DNA of 64,000 nt, from assembly GCA_949775045.1 (NCBI GenBank), contig OX459107.1, positions 8,300,750 through 8,364,749 of the forward strand, given 5' to 3'. The DNA is from Metridium senile (lineage: Eukaryota; Cnidaria; Anthozoa; Actiniaria; Metridiidae). Below are positions 53,003-61,974 of the stretch, piece by piece. Position 1 is the first letter of the stretch; every line of letters begins with the position of its first letter. Position numbers and translations under genes: made by a program. The notes beneath the pieces were generated by a model. That model was not told the DNA's origin. It worked only from the letters and a program-made list of their open reading frames with translations, and did no database searches.

Positions 53003-53294
53003 ATACACCTATTTTAATAATCGTTGTCGCAGCCAAAGCTACAGTCCACACTCTAAAGCCTGCAAAGGATGTCGGTATTTCTTCTTTAATTTGTTATATT
53101 CATAGCATATTTTGGATGGACGTGTTTGTTTATGACCATAGCACTGTTACAGTGGTAGATGATGAAACACTGATATTTCTTTAAAAAACGTGTTATAAAT
53201 CACAAATTATGTTCATAATACCGACAACCTTTGCAGGCTTCAGAGTGTGGACTGTAGCTTCGGCTGCGACAACGATTTTTGAAATAGATGTATA
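53003..53294. mobile_element. MITE, ACACCTATTTC superfamily, copy 3
   Basis: Ends ATACACCTATTTTAATAATC then GTTGTCGCAGC, with full-length complement on the right; inner CAGTCCACACTCTAAAGCCT / AGGCTTCAGAGTGTGGACTG also pair. Closest to the copy at 20530. Confidence 0.85.
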
Positions 53295-53334
53295 TAGATG
53301 AATACACAGGAGCAATCAAATCAAAATTGCTACT

Positions 53335-53455
53335 GTGTATTAGTTCTTATTTAGTGACTATTGGTCACTATCAAAGACAAGTAAAGTTGTAATGAGGCAT
53401 TGTTTCCTTTTGTTTTTGAAGTGATGCTGACTAAATAGTCACTAAACAAAAACTA
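53335..53455. mobile_element. MITE, TTAGTGACTA family, copy 1
   Basis: Ends AGTTCTTATTTAGTGACTAT and TAGTCACTAAACAAAAACTA. An inverted sister copy lies at 59525-59655. Confidence 0.7.
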
Positions 53456-53462
53456 GAGTTGG

Positions 53463-53850
53463 AGCCGTTCTCGTTAACCTGTGAAATACACTTTAGTGTA
53501 TTACTCTTTAGTGTACCTTAATTCCATTGTGTTCTTTTGTTGTTATTTGACTATAACGCTTTAACTAATACACTTTATTTCACTGGTTAGAGCCGTTTTC
53601 AGTAACCCGTGAAACAAAGTGTAATAGTTAAAGTGTTATAGTCAAATAACAACAAAAGAACACAATGGAATTAAGATGCATTAAAGAACAATACACTAAA
53701 GTGTGTTTCACGGGTTAATAAAAACCACTCAAATGAGAACAGCTCTAACCTGTGAAATGAAGTATATCAATCAGTTAAAGTCGAATGATGGTGCAATAAG
53801 GAGTAATACACTAAACTGTGTTTCACGGGTTAATGAAAACGGCTTTATAT
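53463..53850. mobile_element. Three adjacent GAGCCGTTTTC MITEs, two of them head to head
   Basis: GAGCCGTTCTCGTTAACCTG (53463) and AGAGCCGTTTTCAGTAACCC (about 53590) begin inverted copies that pair over about 125 bp (for example TTGTTGTTATTTGACTATAA with its complement). A third copy ends GTTTCACGGGTTAATGAAAA near 53850. A fragment recurs at 59940-60020. Confidence 0.75.
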
Positions 53851-54682
53851 CATGAATTCAAAAACAAATCACTGTATTTTACAGTGAAATCGAACCTTTG
53901 GACTTCGACCGTTCGGAATATCTAAATTATGGTCGATGTACAGAATCAATAGAGAATAATTAGAAAAAGACAATTTATTTTTATATAATGAACATATTTA
54001 CATACATTATAATTACTATTGTTGGTTATAGAGAAAAAGTTCCATCCTCACTAACCAGCATGCTTTGCGTTGTTTGATCTTAGTGCTATAATTCATTCGC
54101 AGTTAGACGTAATACGAGAAAACAAATACAACAAAATTAACGCTAAACGATTTAATAAGAGCGTAAATACCCACTCACATCGTAAAAGATATCAAAATGT
54201 CTGATTGGCGATTTTCATGGTCCACGAAATTCAGTCTTTAGCGCGGTGCATGCTGGTAAGTGACCATGAATTTTTAACGAAAGCCTCGGGTCTATGAAGC
54301 AAAACGCAATAATAGCGCTTTCCACATATGACGTCACGATGATGCATTATGGGATTGAAATGCGGACAAGCCAAGCCTAAAATACATACTAATATGCTGT
54401 AAATATAACAATGGTTTTTTGTCTTGTTGTTTCTAATTCATGGAAAAACTATGTTTTTTCGACTGATATTGACCTTATTTCCTTGTAATAGTGGCCTTTT
54501 TTTACAAAGTTTGTCCGCATTTCCATCCCACAAGGCTTTGCAATATCTATTTTTAGTAACCGTGAAAAATGCTATTCAACTTGTCAAGTATCGTTTAAAT
54601 ATGAGAAAATTATTAATAAAAACTTACAGTTTCAATAGATTCACGTATAGATTATTTAAGTCGTTTAATATCAATAATATAT
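53851..54682. other. Gene-free spacer
   Basis: Nothing supported. TGACGTCA at 54328-54335 is a CRE-type palindrome without a nearby promoter. A 95-codon plus frame at 54424 is AT-rich and runs into the next foldback. Confidence 0.4.
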
Positions 54683-54890
54683 CCCCTTCACAGTTCAATG
54701 CGCCATCTTGAAAGGTAGCCGGGCCTTTGCATCGAAGCGAGACGAACGTTGAGCTGGCAATGATAGAGACCTTTTATCAACTTGCGTGAATTATTCACGT
54801 GTCTTTATCATTGCAAGCTCAACGTCCGTCTTGCTTCGATGCAAAGGCCCGGCTACCTTTCAAGACGGCGCAGGGAACTGTGAAGGGGAC
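54683..54890. mobile_element. Palindromic element with about 85-bp arms
   Basis: CAGTTC..TGCGCC, then CTTGAAAGGTAGCCGGGCCT, TTGCATCGAAGC and GTTGAGCTGGCAATGATA pair with the right arm around a short TTGCGTGAATTATTCACG loop. No TSD found. Confidence 0.75.
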
Positions 54891-55211
54891 AATTCTTGAG
54901 ATCAGTTTGAATGAGTCGATTATAAGCAATAACAACTATCTAACCTTAATGTTTTTGAAGGAAATATTGTTCGTAAGCATCGATCGATTATATATATTCT
55001 CAGTTTGGGGAACGTTGTCGTTGTTGAAGAGGTATTTGGTTTGAATTTTCTTCAACGAAACAACTCGATTATTCGTGTAATCCATAATTCCTTTCCTGGT
55101 TGAAGTGACCTTTCGCCTTTGACAACCTGTATGAAATATGTGTATGAATGTTTGTGAATGTTTTTCTCACTCGATATAGATGTAATTTGTCAAGTATGAA
55201 TGTATGAATGT

Positions 55212-55843
55212 TTAATCAGGGAGTGTAAGCAGCCACTGTAAGCACTTCTCTCTGTATCCCATGTTATAGTTCGTTCTATAATCACTCTTAGTATGGTCAT
55301 ATGTCTTCGTGATTATATCATCATAGCCATTTCTACGGTCCACATCCATAGGGGTGTCGAAACAGTCAACATGTACCCTGGGCGCGGTCAGAGGGGGTTT
55401 GCTTGTTGGGAACTTATTGTTCATTTGTCTAGACCATGCGGATGGATAATCGGTCTTGTATCCATTAGATCGTGATAAAGACGACTTCATTAACGTCACT
55501 TTGTTGCGCATGGGCAACGTTTCGACTGTGCTTGGAAAATTCGCGGATAAAACTTTGCGCGGTCTTCCTGTGGTGTTTGTGAGAGTCGATTTCGCCTCAT
55601 ATCGAGGACTCGTCGTTGTGTTGTTTTTCAAGCCATAAGAATTGGACAAATTGCTGCGTTTTGTAAAAACCGTTTTTTTCAGGTTTGTATCGGGTTTTGT
55701 TTTAGGGACCATTGGTCTTGATGCCCGTAGTTCATACTTGGATCGTAGTATTGGGCTCGGTGCTTCGACTGGTAGAATAACCGGTTCAACCGGTTTGGTA
55801 GGATAGGACTTTTCACACATAACAGCTGTCATTGGAGTCGATT
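55212..55843 (-). CDS. Unrecognised basic protein, main exon
   Basis: The minus-strand frame encodes 206 residues from ATG 55832 to TAA at 55212. It is Lys/Arg/Ser/Thr/Pro-rich (APSPILRSKYELRASRP, TTSPRYEAKSTLTNTTGRP) with a conserved-looking hydrophilic C-terminus (RTNYNMGYREKCLQWLLTLP). Composition is not low-complexity repeat and the frame is clean. It may start at ATG 55832 as a single exon. Alternatively it is spliced to 58305-58482 with the acceptor AAAG at 55844, which keeps phase and gives 269 residues. No signal peptide or membrane segment; no family recognised. Confidence 0.5.
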
Positions 55844-55984
55844 CTTTGGTTTAGATAGCTCTGTTAAAGGAATATTTAATTTGGTTAAGCTTGAAGGTTT
55901 AGGGGAAAATCTCCAATGAGACGAAATGAAAGAATGGGATCTAGAAACGACAGAGGAGCACAGAGAGGCTAGTGAAATAACCAA

Positions 55985-56545
55985 TGAATAGATAAATGAA
56001 TAGATAGAAGATTGAATAAATGAATGGATAAATGAATGAATAAATGAATGGATAAATGAATGGATAAATGAATGGATAAATGAATGGATAAATGAATGGA
56101 TAAATGAATGAATAAATGAATGGATAAATGAATGGATAAATGAATGGATAAATGAATGGATAAATGAATGGATAAATGAATGGATAAATGAATGGATAAA
56201 TGAATGTATGCATGTATGATGCATCCATGAATAGGTGAATAAATGAATGAAATGAATTGAAGATACATGGATGAATTGATGGAATGAATCAATATGCATG
56301 CATAAATGAATGGATGAATGAATGGATGGATGGATGGATGAATGAATAGGTGAATAAATGACTGAAAGGATATATGGATGAATAAATGGATGGATGGATG
56401 AATCAATCAATCAATCAATATGAATGGATCGATGAGTCATTGAATTGGTGGATGAACAAATGGATCAATTAATGAATAAATGAATTGATGAGCGAAAGAA
56501 TGAATGAATGGATGAACGAATGAATGAATAAATGAATGAAAAAGA
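55985..56545. repeat. 12-bp (GAATGGATAAAT)n minisatellite with degenerate flanks
   Basis: About 18 near-identical units at 55990-56215, then looser GAAT/GGAT repeats. The Ile/His/Ser-rich frames on the minus strand are artefacts. Confidence 0.95.
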
Positions 56546-57079
56546 GGAAAGTATAGCCAGAACAATGACCACTCGACAAGATAAAAAGCAAAATGCATGC
56601 CTGGAAAACAGCTAATTTATAACAAAAATCAAAAAATTAATAATTTAAATGACAAAAATACGACAAAGAAAATGAGTGAAAATTAATAATACAATAAAAA
56701 TACAAATCCAATATTTCCTAAAATCAAAAAAATACACTAAAAAACGACAAAAACAAAAACTATATATATAGACAAAGGTACTATATATAGCAGCAAAACA
56801 AAAAGTAACAACCCTGCTATTCACATTGTTCCTAAAATGAAATCCTTGAACAAACAACAATAACAAACTCGAATTCTTTATTCACTAAAAGTGTCCACTC
56901 AAATTATATTTTTTTTGCTTACATTCACACCGCATGAACACATCCAAAGACTTATTCAAACATTTGTATATAAAAAACCCTCCAAAGAAATTTTTTACGT
57001 CGCAGTTTTTCTAGAGTCTGTTTTCTTGCCAGCCGACCGGAAACACTATTTTACTCATTGGGCGTAGCCGATTCTGTTT

Positions 57080-57430
57080 GATTCACCGTTTGTAAATAAA
57101 ATGAACAAAGAACTCGATTTTTTTTATTTTTGAATGGGTCTTTGAAGGATTATTTGGATTATACTTTACAAATATTCGATTCCAGCTGATTCTGTATAAG
57201 TTTAGGTTTGTAAATAATATGATATGAGAAAACAAACCGTTTTTTCGTCTTTGAAATGACAATTTTGAATGGGTATTTTTAAGGTTTTGAAGGACTATTT
57301 GGACGATATACTTTCCAAATATTCGATTCAAGCTGATTCGCTTTAAGTTTAAGTTTGTAAATAACATGGCCACACAAACCGTTTTTCGTTATGAAATGAC
57401 AATTTTGAATGCGTCTGTTTAAGGTTTTGA
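57080..57430. repeat. Tandem repeat, about 140-bp unit, three copies
   Basis: AACCGTTTTTCGTC, GAAATGACAATTTTGAATGG, AAGGTTTTGAAGGACTATTT and CCAAATATTCGATTC recur with drift. Confidence 0.7.
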
Positions 57431-58304
57431 AGGTCTATTTGAAAATTACTATCCGTAAATCTTCGAATATTTTTTAGTAACAAAATATTTAATGAAAAAT
57501 GAAATATTTGTTCCGAAATGTGAAGACAATTCGAAACAAGTTCCGAAAATGTGTAGATTTCCATACCGATAAAATGCTATCAGATAGAATTGCCCAAATA
57601 ATATGTTTTTGTGAACTGAGTTGTTTTATTCCATACAACAATATCTATCACAATGAAAAACCTAGGATTTTTTTAATCCAGCAGATGAGAAATTATTTGT
57701 GATAAATTAATCGAATAATTAAAAGAAAAAACATATTGAATAAAACAATTTTAATTTAACAGTTCAATATTAAAACTATTTTCCGATATACCTTTAAAAT
57801 TTTTTGTATTTCTTTTACTTGTTTTCATGGGGTAAAATATATTCGCTAAAAATAATATTTTTAAAGACCAAAAACATTTTTATTGTGCCTTTAATGTATG
57901 TGAAAAAATACTAAAAAGACCTTTCATAATACAAGCAAAAATTTATAACACAAACTTCTACATTCATTTATGTAAAACGAAAAAAACCTTATCAAAATCA
58001 GCCATTCATTTCTAAAAGTATATATCATATTTGGCGTATTTTAAAACTTGAAATTTATACAAAAACCTTTTCGTTCGAAATGGTTATAATAATACAGATT
58101 AGTTTGAGTTTGAAATTTAAAAAAAAAAAACAATTTTTTTCTACAATTCATTGTATTTCCTCGCTGGTGATAAACTCGTTTTGTATGCTTTGTCTTTATC
58201 CATCAAATTTCCATCAAGAATCCATTCAAAAAGTGACATAATTTGTTTTAGAAACGATTCAAAATTCGAGAGCGAACTCAAGAAAAACAATCAACAGTAC
58301 TTAC

Positions 58305-58482
58305 CGAGTATTTTTCTAACGTTCTTTTGAAGTACACGTCCTTTTTCGGCGTAAGGAAAACCTCTATCGCTCTCAAGTTTGTTATGAAAAATCTTCAAGC
58401 GTTGGCGGCCTGACAACCTATAAGAATACATGTTTTCGTTTCCCTTCAAATAATACGAACAATACAGACATGAGGCGTTCAT
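58305..58482 (-). CDS. Candidate first exon of the 55212-55843 gene
   Basis: From ATG 58482 the frame runs 59 codons plus one base to a strong donor (ACTCG|GTAAGT at 58304). It is basic (YSYRLSGRQRLKIFHNKL, then KGRVLQKNVRKIL). The phase fits the acceptor at 55844. ATG 58431 is a second candidate start. Linkage to the downstream exon is inferred from phase, strand and composition only. Confidence 0.35.
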
Positions 58483-58795
58483 TAGCGATTGGAGGAACGT
58501 GGTATGACCGCTGTGCAGTCTGTGTGGTTTGCATCGACGTCACTACATACAGCTGCTTCAAAAAGGTTGTTGAAGTCGACAGGTGATTTCGAGAAAAAGA
58601 GGAATTGTGAGTATACTTTGAACGCGAAAAATTGAATTGAGTAGTTTCCATCGATAAAGTCGATGTTCTTACCTTAACAATAACCTCTATGTTCTTGTTG
58701 TTTAGGCTCATTATATCTCAAGAATAACCTCCATGTTTTGGTAATTATTGTTTGTAAGCGCTATGGATATCCGTGTTTAAATATAGTGGTACCTC

Positions 58796-59035
58796 TATTA
58801 AGCGGTCACCCATTAAGCGGTCACCCTCTATTAGGCGGCCACAATAAAAAGTCCCAAATCTATCCCTATACCTATTCTATACCTCTATTCAGTGACCAAC
58901 CTCTATTAGGCGGCCACAATAAAAAGTCCCAAATCTATTCCTATACCTATTCTATACATCTATTCAGTGACCAACCTCTATTAAGCGGCCACTTTGGAAA
59001 GTCCCGAGGGTGACCGCTTAATAGAGGTACCACTG
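58796..59035. mobile_element. Compact copy of the GGTACCTCT MITE
   Basis: Same termini and 75-bp units as 5415-6305, but only about two units; TA flanks at 58794-58795 and 59036-59037. It shows the probable ancestral size. Confidence 0.85.
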
Positions 59036-59524
59036 TAGTGCCCTACAATGTTCATTTATCCTATATACCCATGATTCCCTACCGTCTTGAAATGTCTATT
59101 GATTTGAACAACCTTTTGGAAACAGGTGTCTATAATGAGCCCTTTAAATTGTGTAGGAGTGAATTTTTCTATAGATTAGGATTTCTTTCTCCATTTTGGA
59201 CAATAGAATGACGATTGCGGTCAAATAACGCGCAAAACAGACATCTGTCGTCGCAAAAACATTTGGATAGTTGTTTTTCACATACCAACTAATCAATAAT
59301 TACGATAACGTTGCGATGCAAAATTACAATAAATTAGAAAATATGCACATTTATTTTGAAATGAATTCAGGAAAAACGATTAAATATTTACAGCAATTTC
59401 AAAAAGGTTAAGGAAAATGTCATTTTGCCTAAAGAGGGAAAAGAATTATAGGAAATTTTTTAATAGTTTTGTCGAATAGAAAAAAAATAAGACTAAAACA
59501 ATGAAATAAACCCAAAATAGTCTA
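59036..59524. other. Gene-free spacer
   Basis: AT-rich; a remnant resembling the ACACCTATTTC-type terminus (GAACAACCTTTTGGAAACAG) is at 59107. No gene. Confidence 0.4.
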
Positions 59525-59655
59525 GAACAGTTCTTATTTAGTGACTATTTAGTCAGTATAACGTATTAGAAGCATTAAAAACAATAAGCAATACCTCATT
59601 ACAACTTTCCATGTCTTTGATAGTGACTAATGGTTACTAAATAAAAACTAGTGCA
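59525..59655. mobile_element. MITE, TTAGTGACTA family, copy 2 (inverted relative to 53335)
   Basis: AGTTCTTATTTAGTGACTAT and TAATGGTTACTAAATAAAAA termini; TCATTACAACTTTCCATGTC in the middle is the complement of copy 1. Confidence 0.7.
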
Positions 59656-60482
59656 CAGTAGCAATTTGATTTAATTCATTTTTTTTTTTTATCATTTTCA
59701 TATTTTTTCATGGGTATTGTGTTTACTCTCTAAAACAGCTCCTTTCACGAACAATGATAATGATAGCTTTGAATTCAATTCGATAAAATCAACGATAAAA
59801 TCAAAAGGAGAAAAAGAAAGGAATTTAAAGACACCTTGACAAAACAATCGATGAATAAAGAAATTACAATAAAATACAATACAATTACCGATAATCCTAA
59901 CATATACAAATTAGTCTATCAAAATATAAAGTGAAGACATTTAACCCGTGAAACAAAATTAAATAATAAATGTGTGATAGTCAAATAGACACAAAAGAAA
60001 ACAATGGAAATAGAAACTGCTAAGGTCTAATATCTATTTAATTATCAGGAGGGAGGGGCTGATTAATGAGGCTCACTTCACCAAAAATTAGGTAAGACCA
60101 TCCCCCCTTTCAAAATCAGAATTTTAGTTCGGACCCTCTACTTGCGAGTTTAGTTTTGTGTTGTTCTTGTTGTGTTTTGTTTGCTTGTTTGGCCGTTCGT
60201 TTGCTTGTCGTACCAGAGTTTCTTATTTAAAATTTATACAGACAAAGACAAGTTACTGTCTGATAGAGATGTTTAATTTCAATTCTATCCGTACGATGGT
60301 TACACAAAATGTGAACGAACTAAGGCAACACAAACAATCTTTCTTACGATATTTGTACAAATGTTGTTTCTTTCCTCAGAAACACTATACGTTATCCAAA
60401 TGTTATAGTAACTAATGTTCTCATTACTGGGTTGACTATATTGGTAACTATATTAAAAATAACATGGCAACAAGATATATGA
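59656..60482. other. Gene-free spacer
   Basis: A GAGCCGTTTTC-family fragment (59940-60020) is the only recognisable item. The 85-codon frame at 60158-60415 has no motif. Confidence 0.4.
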
Positions 60483-60560
60483 TACCCTGGTTACCAGGGG
60501 CTTGACTATCAACTCTTTATAAACTCTTTTTTGCGGCAAGACTCTGGGAACCAGGGTAGA
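60483..60560. mobile_element. Short TACCCTGG hairpin element
   Basis: TACCCTGGTTACCAGGGGC and CTCTGGGAACCAGGGTA arms around about 40 bp. Confidence 0.6.
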
Positions 60561-60597
60561 TTATAAGAACTCCGATTCTTGATTCTAAAAGTTTGGG

Positions 60598-60772
60598 CCA
60601 TTTGCATTATAGCATCATACACTACCAGTATCAGAATGCTTTGCCCACTTTCTTTTGTTAAATAACTAGAAGAGGGAATAAGAATTTGAATAAATAAGAA
60701 AATTCATAAAGCATGCTGGTACTGGTAGTGAAATGACGTCATCGTGCCTATGACGTCATTGTACAAATGGCC
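60598..60772. mobile_element. MITE carrying two CRE palindromes
   Basis: Arms GGGCCATTTGCATTATAGCA and, on the right, its drifted complement ending AAATGGCC. The inner ACTACCAGTATCAGAATGCT pairs with AGCATGCTGGTACTGGTAGT. The right arm holds TGACGTCATCG and ATGACGTCATTG about 18 bp apart (60733-60760). Confidence 0.65.
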
Positions 60773-61579
60773 TATTTTGGTCACTGATTTCAATAAACTA
60801 GCAATCAGTCATCCTAATCACCCATCACTGTTATCACAATCTCAAAACGTGATCTCTGACCTCGACATAACGACCATTACTGATCCCATACACCTCAATA
60901 CTACCATGAGTTGAGTTGTTCATAGCCTGATTAGTGTTTATCCTAGTGAAAAGTCTAGTTTACTATGCTTGGATAGTCTGGGATAACACGAACGATGTGA
61001 ACTGCAAAATGATTCCTACTTTTACAGAAAAACTCTAGTGAAATGGGCTGATGCTTGATCAAGTGAAGCTATATAAGTCTGAGAAACATTTTTCAAACAT
61101 CACAAACGTGTCTCTCATTAGCTTATAAAGTAATTCTTATTAGTTTATAAACGATTTAGAACATTTCTTACAAACATTTTGTTGACATTTGTTTGACTTA
61201 AATTGTTGAAATAACTAAGGAATATGCCAGCTGTCTCGACTTAAGTCAAAAGCTATTACAGCTGGCATGTACCACAAAAACAGTGTATACTATTATATTT
61301 ATATAATTACTTTTGTAAACTCTTTGGTACTAAATAAAGATTGATTGATTGATATGTTTTAAAAATAATTTACTATATTGTAATTATTATGAATTTTCAA
61401 CTTGACTTGTCAGAGATTTCATGTAAAAGTAGGAAAAGGAGCCACTTTGCAGTCTACAAACAATATCATTATTTACAAATTTACTATGTTTCCTAAGTAA
61501 CGACACCAACAGAAACTCAAATAAAATGTCAACTGATGAGTCAATGAATCCACCCAATCATGTCAGTCATCCCCACTGG
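60773..61579. other. Gene-free spacer
   Basis: A retroelement-type tail (TAAATAAAGATTGATTGATTG near 61335) is present; otherwise nothing supported. Confidence 0.4.
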
Positions 61580-61915
61580 CATGGGAGGGACTCCCTTAAA
61601 GAATGGGTAGGTATGCTCGACAGACCTTTTAGGGTCGAAATTAAGACCCTTGCGTACCTTTTAGGGTCTGAAAATGACACCATACCTTTTAGGGTCTGAA
61701 AATGACACCATACCTTTTAGGGTCTCAAAATGACACCATACCTTTTAGGGCCAGTTTTCGAACATTATACAAGATTATACAGGTCGAATTGAAATGTGGC
61801 CATACCTTTTAGGGTCTGAAATCAGTACCTGAGTTAATTTATGCATACCTTTTAAGGTCATTTTCAAATCCGTCCGTCGAGCATACCAACCCATTTTCTA
61901 AGGGAGTCCCCCCAG
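61580..61915. mobile_element. Foldback element with internal 28-bp tandem repeat
   Basis: Outer arms GGGAGGGACTCCCTTAAAGA, then GGTATGCTCGAC, pair with the right end (GTCGAGCATACCAACC, then TAAGGGAGTCCC). Inside, ACCTTTTAGGGTCTGAAAAT recurs four to six times. Confidence 0.75.
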
Positions 61916-61974
61916 GCAGTCATCCAATAATGTAATGATGTCAACATATTTGATAACAGTAAGTAAGTAAGTAA

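Larger units (their letters stand above)
55844..58304. other. Probable intron or upstream region, repeat-rich
   Basis: Apart from the GAATGGATAAAT array (55985-56545) and the 57080-57430 repeat, it is AT-rich without supported exons. Confidence 0.4.

Noticed and set aside
55829..56410. Ile/His/Ser-rich frames up to 193 codons
   Set aside because: 12-bp minisatellite translated in three frames; none continues into the supported exon in phase.
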